Positions 44,832 to 57,812 of a stretch of DNA of 64,000 bases are shown piece after piece. A program made the translations under genes and the position numbers. Source of the DNA: Blepharisma japonicum. Taxonomy: Eukaryota; Ciliophora; Heterotrichea; Heterotrichida; Blepharismidae. The notes beneath the pieces are model-generated. The model had not been told where the DNA came from. It ran no database searches and worked only from the letters and a program-made list of their open reading frames with translations. The DNA is taken from positions 1 to 64,000 of the forward strand of contig CATKHK010000053.1 in assembly GCA_949751835.1 (NCBI GenBank). Reading direction: 5' to 3'. Within the stretch, counting starts at the first letter, position 1; each line of letters opens with the position of its first letter.

Positions 44832-45356
44832 ATGAGAAGGCAAGACAATAGAGCCCAGAGCAGCAGGGTTCAGCGTCCTGAGGTTGAAGGCCGGAATCGC
44901 GGGAAGGAAAATGAAAATGGCGGCAAATTTCAGCAGAAAAGCCTACAGGTAGTGAAGGAAGAAATAATGGGCAGCATCATGACTTACTCTCAAGGGAAGC
45001 CTCAGAAGGTGTCACTTGCTCCTAGAGAATCTGCAAGGAGAGCACCGAACGAATGAGATGGGAGTATTTTTGACTTGATTAACCTGAGTGAGAACCACAA
45101 GATTCAAAAAGTGCAGCTTATGATAAAAGAGGCACTGTGATATATGGAGAATGAAGCACTTAAGGACAAAAATCTTATAAAATACATCAAGCTATATCTG
45201 GAACTTAGTCTAAAAGAGAGATATGGAAATGCAATTTGTAAGAAAAGTGGAGTAAGTATTTTCCAATGCGATGAAGGAATCAGCAATAGCATATCTGACT
45301 CTTTTATAAGACATGATTGCACTACTTACTGCTGAAATCATAAATATATATTATAA
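44832..45356 (+). CDS. Possible LC8-type dynein light chain with a basic N-terminal extension
   Basis: 174-residue frame with three TGA (two as Trp inside the domain region) and stop TAA 45354-45356. The first 75 residues are basic and Gly/Gln-rich (RAQSSRVQRPEVEGRNRGK), with much higher G+C than the surroundings. The C-terminal 95 residues (KIQKVQLMIKEALWYM, then ALKDKNLIKYIKLYLELSLK and ERYGNAICKKSGVSI) resemble in spacing the dynein light chain fold (IAxYIKKEFDKKYxxxWHCIVG), but the diagnostic Trp-His is missing. If right, it is a divergent dimeric adaptor. The family call is tentative. Confidence 0.4.
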
Positions 45357-46279
45357 GCATTTTTTCTTTAATTTCACTGATCACATATATACTTATTTTA
45401 GATACCATTATGAAAAACACAAATGATCATATCAATATTCGAACAAACCCAAATTTTATTTTGCAAAAATCAGTTTTATAGGTAAATATTGTTGTTATGA
45501 GCCAGGCCATAAAACCTACAGCCACTCCTTACATGGTCTTTGCTGCAGCATACTTTTACTTAGATTTATTTTCCCTTGCTTGATCTTAAATGCAAATTAA
45601 ATTATCAAACGAAATTAAATGTAAAGCAATAAATTACGGTAGAAGATGAAATAAAATAAACCAAAATGCATAAAAAATTTTACTTTTTCCAACAGGGCAT
45701 GATGCTAAAGACTATCAAGGGTTATAAATCTGTCATTTAAATACCATGAAGGAAATGTAACTGATTTTAAAGATTAAAACAAAATAGAATAGTTTATTTA
45801 ACAAAAATATTTAATAATCTATAAAATATAAATTCTAATTAATATTTTTTTCTTTTAGCTTGAATATGCACAGACTTATAAGCTTCCTAATATTCAAAAA
45901 CAAAAGTATAAAAATAGTGCATAAACTAAGGATTTCCAGCTGCAGAAAAAGAATCCTAATTGCTCTGGAGACTAATTACAGTGCACAAGAAAGGCATATT
46001 ATTTTTTCAGATCTTAGAGATTATATGACAAATAATAGGTAGCATTGAACTAAGATGACGAGTTTGCAAGGAATAAATATAAAAATCAGCCTTCCTGTAA
46101 TAGACTTTTTAATAAACAGCTAGAAGATTATGATTACGCTGCAAAAGTGAGGATTTTTTCAATCAAATAAGGACTTTGGGCTTTTCTAGAGACTTAATAT
46201 TTTGATAATGTATAGAGGGCTAAAGTATAAATAAATCAATTGATGAATAATAATTACTGATATGCCACTTATACTTAGC

Positions 46280-47825
46280 AATTTTAATAATTAGCTTCAT
46301 TTAATAACCCATATTAATACTCATTCAATTTTCTGTTTATTTCATTTATTTGGCTTTAATTTTTGCTCATTGGTCATGCTTACTACAAGTCATGAGTAAG
46401 ACATATTCTAAAATTTTAGTAAGTGCTGACGAGCTGCTTGGAAATTGCTTGGGGGTAATATTACAATAATCAGCTAAATTTATCTTATTCTGTAGATTAA
46501 TGTGAAAACTCGAATATAATATTCATATAGTAAAACTGAGCTCTTATCCTATTGAATTACTCTCTAATTGTTTCTATCTTGAAATATTTCTTCAGATTAC
46601 CTCTAAAATACTTACGAGCTTGTTGAATATTTGTGCGCGAAATTACAAATCAGTAAAACTGATTAGTATAAGATTTTAATGGCTATGCAATTATAAAGAA
46701 GTATCAGTAGGAAATAAATTGCAAGCAGAATCTCTTGTTAAAAATCAACGTTTATAAAAATATTTTTCAAAAGGATTTCGAGCGTGACAATATTAAATTC
46801 AAAGGTAGTGGCTTAAACAATTAAATCATTAAAAAGCTTTTTTCTAGAAAAAATAAACCAGAGCATCTAAAACAATTTTTGCTAGACTTAAATTAAACTC
46901 TCTAAAAATAGGTAAAAAGTTAAATAAAAGCCCCCATCCATAATTTTGATGGGATTATATAAAATTTTTCAACTTTTAAACAACACTAAAATTCACATCG
47001 TTATTGATGCTTAAGTAATGAGAGCAACAAACAATGTTCTAAAAAATGCTTTATCTGGCATATTATGATTTATTATAATATTTAGCCTCTAGCAATTTTT
47101 TTGAGAAGTCTTAGTAGGAATGTTGTATACTTTTTATTCAAGGTGAATAAAGCTACTATCTACTTGAAAAAGCATGGCGATAGGTTTGATAATTTAGATT
47201 GTAATAATTTATTGTAAATTGAGTTTATTAATAACAAATAAATAAAAAATAGATAAAAAGCTCAATATTTTTTTAAAATGACTTTTATTAGAAAAATTGT
47301 GACTTAATTAGCAGTTGACTTTCTATAATTTCCTTTCATATTTTGGCTACAATTGAGTATAAATAATTATTTAAAAGTCACCTTAGTTCCAATTTTCATT
47401 CAATAAAATAAAACTTTTTCTGAGTCTCTCTTTATAAAGCTGTTTCCAGTGGATTTGCAAAGTCAATTGTAATATCAGCAAAGCTGAGCTTTCGGTAAAT
47501 ATAGTCAGCTTTTATATAGCCTCTATATTGAATATTCCATCTAGAATGCTTACTTAAAGATTATAGCTATATGAAACTATAAAGAATCTATTCTCTATTG
47601 TCTCTTAGGCATAAAGCATTAAGCCTCTGAATTTTTATATAAAAGCGAAGAATTTTTAAGATAATCAAAATGAAGGTACCCCCTAAGTTGAAAAATCTTT
47701 ATCAAATTTTAAAGGTTCAATTTCTTAAAACATCATGCAAAATATATTCTCAAAGTTATGTTTGCATTTAAATAAAATCTCCTATGTAAAATGCTACGGT
47801 ATACCCTAGTTGAGATAAAAGGGGA
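46280..47825. other. AT-rich region without recognised genes
   Basis: Low-complexity AT-rich DNA. No long frame on either strand and no match to the other repeats that I could see. Confidence 0.4.
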
Positions 47826-47830
47826 TTACA

Positions 47831-48239
47831 TTATGATCTTTCTCCTCTGATTCTTAGGGCTAATTGCATGTCTCTTGGCATAATAGTCACTCTTTTACCA
47901 TGGATTGCGCAAAGGTTGGTGTTCTCAAAAAGTCCGATAAGGTAAGCTTCAGCAGCTTCTTGGAGTGAGGGCAACTGAGCTTTGGAATCTGAGATCTGTC
48001 TTGTATTCTTAAAAAATTTCTCTCACAAGTCTTTGGAAAGGAAGTTTTCTGACTAAAAGTTAAGTACTCTTTTGGCATTTTCTAATTTCTCTTTAAGCCA
48101 CTGTGCCTGGTCTAAATCTTTGTTTTTCTTAACACCTGAGATGTTGGCTGAGACCTTCTAAGCGGCCTTAGTTGCGAGGTGCTTTTAGCGGGTTTTCTGC
48201 TGAGGTAGTCTTTCTTGCTGTTTGTTTTGTTCTTGCCAT
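47831..48239 (-). pseudogene. Histone H3 pseudogene
   Basis: Starts MARTKQTARKTT at ATG 48239 and ends [16 protein letters not shown] at TAA 47831-47833. The span of 409 bases is only two less than a normal H3 gene, so insertions and losses nearly cancel. Inner parts are in other frames: [40 protein letters not shown], then [18 protein letters not shown] and AIHGKRVTI. Several TAA codons replace conserved residues. An N-terminal tail with TTSA instead of STGG suggests an H3 variant as ancestor. A 60-base spacer separates its start from a cysteine-rich fragment. Confidence 0.85.
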
Positions 48240-48302
48240 TTAATATAGTTAAGATAAGAGAGTTATTAATTTTTTTAAAATGGTTAGTTACCTTAGGCAG
48301 AC

Positions 48303-48645
48303 TTAAGCTTGAGTAAATTCAAACTCAAACGAAATTGGGAGATCACTTTTGTTAAGATTATCAGTCGTAATACTGCATTGCTTCAAGCCTGCTGTGCATC
48401 CAGTGAGTGTCCATCCAGCTGTTGGTATTGGTGCATTTGAGTTTGAAGTAGTTGTAAATGAATTTTTTGTCAACCCAGTTGAAAGAGGATTAGCAAAGTC
48501 GAATACAATGTTTAGAAGATTAGCACTGATTTTGAATCCAAGAGAATCGACTCTACAAGTCTTTCTGTTAGGATTATTATTTCAGCACATTTATAGCAAG
48601 TAGGGCCAGAACTGCATTGTACGCAGGAATCAGAACAAGCTAAGA
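48303..48645 (-). pseudogene. Cysteine-rich family fragment (exon 3 only)
   Basis: Nearly whole exon 3, ending about where the second intron would lie, with stop TAA 48303-48305 and conserved 3' flank. Text such as CVQCSSGPTCYKCAEI and TSNSNAPIPTAGWTLTGC is close to member 6. A small deletion breaks the frame near the RVDS motif. Confidence 0.6.
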
Positions 48646-48699
48646 AAATTAGTAATTCACCAAATTCACATCATTCCCCAAACCGATAAAAATTTAGTC

Positions 48700-49180
48700 C
48701 TAAATTAACTAAGCAAATGTTTTCGAGACATATGAAAAGCAGTAGAAAAGAATTGCTTTTTATTCTAGAGGAGCTTAAAAAGAAGGATAAAATAGAGTAT
48801 GATGTGAGGAAAATGAGAGTAGAAGAGATGCAAAGTAGAAATAAAGGAGAAAAGGTTATAGTGCTTCAAGGAATGAAAACACACTGGAAGATGCCACGTT
48901 GCAACTTATTATAAGCATTTTAAGTTCAGATTTACCCCAATGCGGGGATATGAGGCTTTGTGATATTTACACAAGCCGCTTGCTCAGCTCCAGTGTTGTG
49001 GCTTGCGATATGGACTAATCAGGCGATGTTAAAGATGAAATGCAAAATTTCTGGTTTTTGTATTGCAATTTTTTATTATATCTTTTTACATACATCAGAT
49101 ATTGTGTATTAATTTATGAGATTATGAAGGGAGTAGAAAAATTTGCAATAAAGCTCTTGAGAAATTACAAAGACTAAACC
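48700..49180 (+). pseudogene. Dispersed membrane-protein relic
   Basis: Coding-like text KSSRKELLFILEELKKKDK, RVEEMQSRNKGEKVIVLQG, then a frame change to DATFVIYYKYFKF-type sequence. Copies at 51690-52100 (-), where the end is better preserved (FGLRVAFVIFTQAICSATVL, W in VLWLAILT), and 61060-61350 (-). Helical N-terminal part, at least one membrane segment. Family not recognised. Confidence 0.4.
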
Positions 49181-49819
49181 GACCTTTTTTGATAAAAATC
49201 CTTCTAAAAGAATGCTAAATCGCTTTTCAAAAGATAGATTTCTGATAGATAAAGCTTTTCTTTATTCTTCCTAACATTTTATTAGACTGAATTGGTTTAT
49301 TTCTATTTTAGTCACAATAATAATTTTTATACTTCCTATATGGTGCTAAATTTTATATATATTATGTGTCATATGACTTTTTAAAAGCTTTTTGATATTA
49401 CAAAAGCACTTATTCTTCCAACTCTCAGTTTCATTTTCCTATGAAGCAAAACTTTAAACATTTTTAGTTATCTCAGCATTATGAAATCCACTAAAGCGCA
49501 AAAGCAATTTAATTTCTCTCTATTTTTCCTTCATCATAAGTGCCCATAGCTTTACCTGTATAGTTTTTAATCCTTCTTTACTAAAAGCAGAGTAGAGTAT
49601 AATCACCATTGCAAAACCTAAAATATCGGCCTATTCTATCAAATAGCATAGAATCAAAAATGATCAGATCAAAATTGCAATAGATTTTATATCATCATAG
49701 TGGATGCAAGCCCATGCAAAATCCCAGCTCAGTTGTTATCAAACTTGATCCTTTTATAGTCTTTTTGGGAAATTCTTAAAAAAGATGTTTTAAGACTTTT
49801 TTGTAATTTAATCAGATGC

Positions 49820-51020
49820 AAGCCTATCTTCTTTAAGAGTAATCAGCCTTTCTAATAAGAAAATACATCTCTTTATATTTAAGAATTGATATTATATATT
49901 ATGATTTAATCAAAATTATTTTTATTGAAAAAGTTTTTTAAATGGATTAGTTAAATATGCCTTACACTAATTCTCACAATAAAGATGACAATACCGTATA
50001 CAATTTTATGATTATAGGAGTTAATTGTGCCATTTCTTTTATTAAAGGAAATTTATAGATTTTTTGCAATCATATCCTTTGTTGCTCCTCTAGTCGCTAG
50101 TTTCCAAGTCTTTCTTCTAACAGAAATATTAAAATGCAGACAAGAAGTAGTGTATATATTCTGATAATCCCATTTCAATAACGCATTCGATTGCATTTAT
50201 CTGATCAATTTTTTTCATGTTTATATCAAAAATTAATATGTATTTATAGAGATTTAATGCTAGATAGGCCTTAATTTTTCTATCTTATCTAGCTTTAAAC
50301 TTTGCCTTTAAATTTAGCATTTTTTATGTCATTTTATTAAGTTATTGAGCAGCTATGCAAGCCAAGTAAACTGATCCATTTCCCTAGATAAATTTTTGCT
50401 TAATCCTGACACTTTTTTCACTTATTTTTTTCATTAAGCTTATTTTCTTTGTTTTTTTGAATTTTATGGAATTTTTTTTTTTAAGTTAAGCCCCCCCCTA
50501 TAAGTCATACAAGCCAGCCACTTACTTAAGTTTTTCCTTAATATTTAATCATATTAAGCAATAAAAAGCCATTCTTGCTCTAACTAAAATTATTTAATTT
50601 CAATTTGAAGTATTTATTTCTTAGCAAATTTCATGACTTTTTCATGATAAAATTCCTAAAAAATGAATCTTTTTTCCCAGTTCTTTCGGGGCTATCTCTT
50701 TTCAAGTTGCTTCTTCCATTAAAATGATCACATCCTATTTAATAATTTTCCTAAGTCTATGCGTAAAAATAAGCAAAAATCCAGTTTTTAGCTTCTTTGT
50801 TTATTCTAGCATGAATAATTTATCAGTTTTATGGCTGACATTTAAATCTAGCTTCATTTTGTTACGACGATTTTATTATTCTAATAAAAGCCTTTCCAGA
50901 ACTAACTAATTGTTTTGCTTCTTCATAGATACTTCATCACCTATGAAAATAGATTGAGGCCGTCAGATAAAGAAGCTATAAACTTAGATAAGTGTGCCCT
51001 TTTGCTGGATCTTATTTGAG
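49820..51020. other. AT-rich region without recognised genes
   Basis: T-rich low-complexity sequence. Nothing supported. Confidence 0.35.
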
Positions 51021-51686
51021 AGCTCATAGAAGGGTCGACATCTCTATAAAAAAAATATTGAGCAATTTCAGATATTTAGAGAAGCATGCTGTGAAGACTG
51101 ACTTTTCTGTAGTCTTGGTTATTAATAAAGATTGTTGCGACAGATAAGTTAATAATCCTGAAAAAGAGATGGTATGATTGAGGCTTTTTTTTGGGCGCCA
51201 ACGATTCCACATTTTTATTCTAGGGTTTATTAAAATATTAGAATTAAAAGATGCACCATTTCCAAATTCTCCTTCAGGAGTAACTCTGCATGCTCCATTA
51301 GCTGTTGAGGAAAAGCAATCAAATTGCTGTATTCTATTAGGGATTCTGACAAAAATCAATAGATGGCCCAAGAAATTAGTAACAAATATGCATCAGCTAA
51401 GCTTTTGTCAGCTTAGTCTTTATATAAATTTAACAAGTCCATTTTAGGGTGCATGAGATAGCAGGATCAAGAGCCACATGTATTTCATAGAACTTACTAA
51501 AAGCCCGACGCTGATGTTGTATCTAAGATATTAAATAATAGCAGCCTTCATATCAGAATAAATTCCTTTTTAAAGACTTAGGGATCTTATGGTTACAATT
51601 TCATGTAAGGTAGTATTCTCATTGATAAAATAGGGCTTTAGAGATAGCGCAATAATTTTTAAAAAAAATAAAAACAATTTGATTTA

Positions 51687-52100
51687 TTAAAACTTTAAAA
51701 TTATTATTGTGACTAAGATCCAAAAATTTTGCATTTCATCTTGAACATCGCCTGATTCATTAGTTAATATCGCAAGCCATAGCACAGTAGCTGAACAAAT
51801 GGCTTGTGTAAATATCACAAAAGCCACTCGCAGCCCAAAGTTCTGCGCCGAGGTAAATCCGTACTTAAAATACCTATAATAAATCACAAACGTGGCATCT
51901 TCCAGTGTTTTCTCATCTCCTGCAGTACCATAATTTTTTCTCCTTTATCTGTGCTTTGAACTTCTTCTACTCTCATTTCCATCACATCTTGCTCTTTTCA
52001 TTTTTCTGTTTAAGCTCCTCTAGAATATAAAGCAATTCTTCTCAACTGCTTTCATATGTCTTGAAAAATTTTTGCTTCCTTGACTTATGACTAAAATTTT
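51687..52100 (-). pseudogene. Dispersed membrane-protein relic, second copy
   Basis: Open for about 80 codons at its end: DEKTLEDATFVIYYRYFKYG, LRVAFVIFTQAICSATVLW, ESGDVQDEMQNFWILVTIII, stop near 51687. Two membrane segments. The upstream part matches 48700-48900 but is broken. Confidence 0.4.
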
Positions 52101-52369
52101 TTATCAGCTTGAGAAATGATTTGAACTTTTTGGGTTAACTAAATATATGAGAATCAACTTGTGTATCTGCAGCACTTAAAGAATCATCAAGCAAAGCAAT
52201 GTCTTTTGCCAAGCTAATTCTCGCTTTTTAATCTTGACTTAGAGTATCTTAATTGTGACCTATAGGTGTTTCATCACCTGATCTGAGTATAATAAATACA
52301 TAATTTCGCTTAAAGGATAAAATTTGTATTAAAGCACATAAAAGACTATTTTTTCAATTTTATAGGCTC

Positions 52370-54430
52370 AACTCTCCTTGCTTTAAAGCAAAATTCAGGT
52401 ACTTTTTGGCTAAGTCATCACTTTTTTTATCTTTAATTAACTTCAAATGAATTTTCTTATCTCTCATTTTTGCAAATTGCTTTAATAAGAAAATGACATT
52501 TTTCTAAGAACACTGCCAAGCCTATATTTCTATCAGAATTATCATTATCCAGTTTTTCACTTAAAAGCATAATTTGGCATTCTCTCTATGGTGAATTTTA
52601 TCATAGTTAATGAAAAACAATAAAAGTTCATTCTGACTGATAAAATGGGAAATCTTTACTGCACCAAAAGTTTATCAGCATCTAATTCATTCCCAGTGCA
52701 TAGATATGATGAAAACCCACTATAGCACCCCAAAAAATACCAATACAGTAATTGTAACAGTTGTAATATAGGCATACATATTGTATTTCTCTCTATTTTC
52801 TCTTCTTCTTCTTTCGTTATACTCGCCAAAAAAATCTACATACTTTTTAATCCTTGCATAGAAGAGTGTATAATCACTATTTCCAAACCTAAAATATCGG
52901 CCCATCTTATCAAACACCATAAAATAAAAAATGATCATATAAAAAAGCAAGTGGTACTATATCATCATAGTGGCTGCAAGCACATGAAAAATTTCAGCTC
53001 AGCTGGAAAAATTCCTTTATAGTCTCCTAAGAAAATTCGTAAAAAAGACGTTTTGTAAATTACGGCACTATAGCTTTGATTTAGGAAACAGTATTCGAAC
53101 TTTAAAATGGCACCAGTGAGAAATGTAAAATGAAAGAAAAATCGTGTTTGCCCCAAAAAATGGTAAATCAAAAGCGATCTCATACACTGGCATCATTAAG
53201 TCTAGGTGGTGTTAGTTAAGTGATCTTATAAAGTTCATTATTCATCTCTGAATTTATTTATACTTTATCCGTCCTTACATTATCGAAAGCCAAGTTTTAA
53301 AAACCCTCATCGTCTTATTAATCGAAAAATATCAGCTTTGCTTATACTTATAATCCTCTGGCAACTCTTTACAAAATCTATTATAGGAAGACTGATTTTT
53401 CTAATTATTCCTCGACACCTGGTCACCTTAGCTCAATGATACAATTATTTGCAGCATCTTCTCTAAAATCCGAAAGGGATTCTCCCAAATAATCTCCTTT
53501 CTTAGGCATCGTAATTAATAGCTAGAGCAATTATGAATTTTTTAGCTTGCAATTGGAAACCTTACAATCCCTGGTGAATATATGCTGTTTCGATCCAGCA
53601 CTATTTTACCTCGTTGACTCTTATTGCTTGTGGGAGATTTACAAGAAGTTATCAGTTAAACTGGAAATCATTGCTTAATGTGAGGGATATTTAGGGATTT
53701 CATTACTTTTATCAAAGTTGGTGACGCCTTTAGCGATTTTGATGCAGGAAAATATTGAGTTTGCATTATGAGAATCTTCAAGTAAAGATCTTATTTTTTC
53801 TGAATTAAGAAATTTTATTATGAAATAGCTGAGTTCTATTTTTTTATTCTTTTATTCTTCATTTTCCCACTTTTGTATTTGATTATTATCCTTATTCAAG
53901 ATAGAAAATAAATAAGAGTAATAAAGGTTAATAATTTACAGGTTATTAATATTTTGTTTAAATTTTGCGCATAAATTTCATTTTTGTAATAAACTTTAAA
54001 AAGTCAATCTAAACTTTTACATAGAATTTTAATGAGCAGATCCTTTGTCCTTAATAGTCTTTATTTGTGTTTGTTTCATTGGAAAAGAGAAAATTTCTAT
54101 ACTTTTCTGCATGATTTTCTATTCAGCTTCTACCATAAGCTATATCTCCCTTTTTAATTTCTTTTGATAAAGATTATTGAGCTAAACTGAAACTTAAAGC
54201 AAATACAATTATTCTCTCCTCTAGGATCTTAAATAAAGCCTGAGCGATTTTCAAAAATAGCAACTACCTGTTTGAGAAAAAAAATTCAATAGAATATGCC
54301 ATGGTTTTTGCACTGCATTTAAAGCCTTAGAATGCGGTACATTCTTATACTTTATTTTCGAATTTGCTATTGCATTTAATTGTGCTCAAATGAATAAGAA
54401 AAACAAACTATCTATGGTAAAAAGAATCTC
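52370..54430. repeat. Dispersed unit copy D: membrane-gene relic (-) plus TMEM164-like relic (+)
   Basis: Inverted relative to copies A and C. The minus-strand partner gene (about 53190 down to 52370) reads in shifting frames: KTSFLRIFLGDYKGIF, IWSFFILWCLIRWADILGLE, then LDNDNSDRNIGLAVFLEKC and DKKSDDLAKKYLNFALKQGE. The plus-strand TMEM164-like relic (53220-53930) keeps both intron positions (gtaattaatagctag; gtgagggatatttag) but has many stops. Confidence 0.6.
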
Positions 54431-55526
54431 TAAAATCAACTTTTAGTTAGAATAAAAATTTATAAGATAGCCATAGTTAGGAATTGCTCAGTACTATAGT
54501 CTGATATTGAATTTCAAAATATCTTATATAAAATATGCTTGATGGAATTTTTATCAACTAGATTTGACTTATTTTTGATCCCTTTTCATTTTAATCCCAT
54601 TAAATATTGGAAACATTACCTTTGTATTGCTTGATCCAGAGCATAGATTGTATTAAATTAATTAAAAATTTATAAAGACTTGTTAAAATTTTTGCTTATT
54701 CCACTTCGATACTTTAAATATTTAAATTAAAAAATTGTATTTTTGGGCTTGCTTTCGATTATTTGTTTATTTAAGCTTTTAATTTGTTGGTTTGGATGAA
54801 TTTTAAAATAGATTGTTTCTAAGTCTAAAATGATTAAGAAGTTTCTTAGGACATTTTAATTTTATTCGATCTTTTTAGGTCGAATTATTTAAGCAAGTTT
54901 ATAGGTTTCAAAAAATGGCAATCAAATTTTTTTGTAATTATGAATTAGAAACCTTCAAATATTTATTTACCCATTTAAATTTATCATAGCTGTATTTCAC
55001 TTTTTTTTTTCATCAGTTTAATTTTATATCAGTTTTTAGACTCTGGTTTAATTATTAAAAGGCAGTGCCTCAGTTGAAATCTGATAATGAAATAAAATTC
55101 TTAACTAAAATATCAAGTCCTTAGGAGATTCAAGTTGTAGCACAATCTATAGTGCTATATTTTAATTAGTGGGAAGATTTGGATTAAATTTCCTTATTAG
55201 AAACCATTTTCTTTATTAGAAATTTGAATGATGGCGAGGAATAAGGCTTAAGTTATATCTATTCACTAATTATAAGACTTATTCAATATCCAAACTCTCT
55301 ATAACTGCATTAAGACAAAATATAAGTAGTTAATCTAGGAAGAGCCTGACTTTTCCAAGAACTCGGAAATACTAGCCAAAAATTAAAATTTCTAAGCAAG
55401 GCCTTGAATCAAATATTATAGGAATTGTATATTTTTTCCATTCTGGCCACCCAAATCATTTATTTGAAAAAAATCAACAGAAATTTTAGGCAGAATTTTA
55501 ATATTAAAATTTTCTTAATAAACATT

Positions 55527-55534
55527 TATAAAAG
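55527..55534 (+). promoter_or_regulatory. TATA box of member 4
   Basis: TATAAAAG followed by TGAAATAAA, 27-34 bases before ATG 55561. Shared with members 3, 5 and 6. Confidence 0.5.
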
Positions 55535-55560
55535 TGAAATAAATGTCTTTTATAAATAAA

Positions 55561-56977
55561 ATGGTTTATTTAAAACCTCTCAATACTCTTGTCATCCTCA
55601 TCTTCTTATCATTTGCCAATGGAGTATTTACACCACTAGGCAATTGACATTGTTACAAAAATACAGCAGATAGCCGACCGAATGGCATCCCATCGACGAC
55701 TCCTAGTTCCGGTGGTCCTTATATAACCACAGTCGACAATTCAAATATCGATAGCCGGCTTGGCTGTGAGTCAATAAAACTGGATGGTAGTCAAAATTGG
55801 AGTTTAAATGCAGACGCTAGCAGTTTAATTACTGGTACAGAGTATTCATTTGGATTTTTGGTAAATTTTCAATCAACTATCAGTGACATTGTTTTTCAAT
55901 TCGGACCTGACACTGGCCCAAAATATGTTATCTCATCAACAAAAGATGGCACTTTAACAGCTTCCTTCTACTCAGATCCAGCTACAACCTCTTCATCTAA
56001 TGATGTCCTGATAACTGTTCCTTTAAGTAATTTTTATACAGACAAGTGAATCCTTATTGTATTTCATTTTAAGAAGGCTGCTTCAGGGAGTGGTGCCACA
56101 TTGGAGGTTATATTGCCTAAAACTTCCATAATTACCAAAACTTCAGCTGATTTTGCATTACCTGGAGGTAACTTCAATTTTGGTAGAAGAATTAAGGCAA
56201 ACTTCCGTGAAGTGGTACTTACGAAAACTGCGTCAATAAATATAAATCTTGATACAATAACATTAGATGATGGAACAAGCATAGAAACTGCAGTCGAGCC
56301 TTGCATGTCGCCATCAGATTGCAGTGATGACGTATGCATTCAGGGTGGCTCTATATGCGTTGCAACAATGGAGTATTGCACCACTTGTGATGCTACTAAT
56401 GGCTGCACTGCTTGTGATTCTGACTCAGCAAGAGATCCATCAGCTTGGTGTCAAAATTGCTTGGGTACTTCTGTTGAACTTAAAGACTTTCACTGTAAAT
56501 TCTACTTAGGTTGTGCTGTAGACCACAATTGTGCTGGATGCTCGAAAAAAAGCACTCAATGCGATGTATGTGCAACTGGATCCTTCCTTTATGATGAGAG
56601 TCCCACTTCTACAACTTGTCTTTGTAAGTTTTTATTTAGCTTGTACTGATTCTTGCACAAGTTGCCTACCTGGCCCTACTTGCTATACTTGTGCTAATAC
56701 AATAACTCAAACTGGAAGCACTTGCAGAGTCGATTCTGTTGGATTCGAGATCAGCGCCGATCTTCCAAATATTGTACTAGACTTTGCTCATCCTCTCTCA
56801 ACTGGGTTGACAAAAAATTCATTTACAGCTACTTCAGCCTCAACTCAATCAATCCCTACAACAGGATGGACTCTCACTGGCTGTGTAGCAGGGAGTTTAC
56901 AATGCAATATTGTGACTAATAACGTTCACGAGAGTGATCTCCCAATTACGCTTGACTTCGAGTTTACTCAAGTTTAG
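55561..56977 (+). CDS. Secreted LamG-like and cysteine-rich protein, member 4
   Basis: Exons 55561-56494, 56510-56623 and 56640-56977 with introns of 15 nt (gtaaattctacttag) and 16 nt (gtaagtttttatttag) give an intact 461-residue protein, stop TAG. Two TGA are Trp, one at 56047-56049 in FYTDKW, where members 3 and 6 have TGG. Signal peptide (TLVILIFLSFANGVF), LamG-like domain, Cys-rich region with CSDDVC, CTTCDATNGCTACDSDSARD and CAGCSKKSTQCDVCATG, then the C-terminal beta module (DLPNIVLDFAHPLSTGL). No anchor is seen, so the product is probably exported to the cell coat or medium. Confidence 0.85.
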
Positions 56978-57812
56978 AGAGTCTTATTAAGGTAACTAAC
57001 CTTTCTAAAAAATCGATAATAGTTTTAATTCTCATATTTTTTTCTCAGCATTTAATTTTCTTCAACAGTTAGAGCTCAACCCTCTTGCAAGCATTATCTC
57101 AATCAAATTAGTCATGAGAGAGACAACATAGAGAGCATAGGAAAAGAGAAAGCCATATCAACGAATCTCATTCTCAATCGAGTCAGAAATAGCTGAGTAT
57201 ATAAAATTCTAAAGTTAGTTCAATTATTGAATTAAACATAAAGATCATTGTTCTGATTTTATATGGACTTAATATTTCTTAATCGGAATTTTATTTTGGT
57301 TAAACTAGATATTTTTAGCACGCAAAATATTTTAAAAGCCTTAATTTGGATTAACCCTATAAGAAATAAATATGAAAAATCAATTAAAATATGACATTTT
57401 GATGTAAAACATTGATCTGTGCAATCAAAATGTATCTGTGTCATCAGAAAATGAAATTTAAAATAATTTCTATCATGCTAAACATTTTTATAATTGATGC
57501 TTTCCATGGTCAGATGAAAGTGTTGAATTACAAAAGTATTTTCTTACTATGTCGATTTAAAAATGCTTAAAATCTCTTAATTATGAAGAAGATTAAGATA
57601 CATATAGCTTTTAAAAAATGAATCCTTTTCTTCAATATACTTCTGATAAATCCAATCAATATTCCTCAATGAAAGTTTTATTAAATTATTAATTCTGTTT
57701 CGCTACTTTCTAAAGAGGTATCCTTAGCCAAGCCAACTATCACAAAAAAGGCGAGATCTTCAAGAACAGCAAAATTTAATATTACTGTTTAAAAATTAAG
57801 CCCTATCTAGTA

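Noticed and set aside
51024-51447. Overlapping ORFs on both strands (115 and 89 codons)
   Set aside because: No recognisable domain on either strand and no relation to neighbouring repeats; chance openness cannot be excluded.
56495-56509. Unspliced reading through KFYLG in the cysteine-rich proteins
   Set aside because: The 15 nt keep the frame, but members 1 and 2 have a 16-nt segment here that must be removed, so it is an intron in all members.
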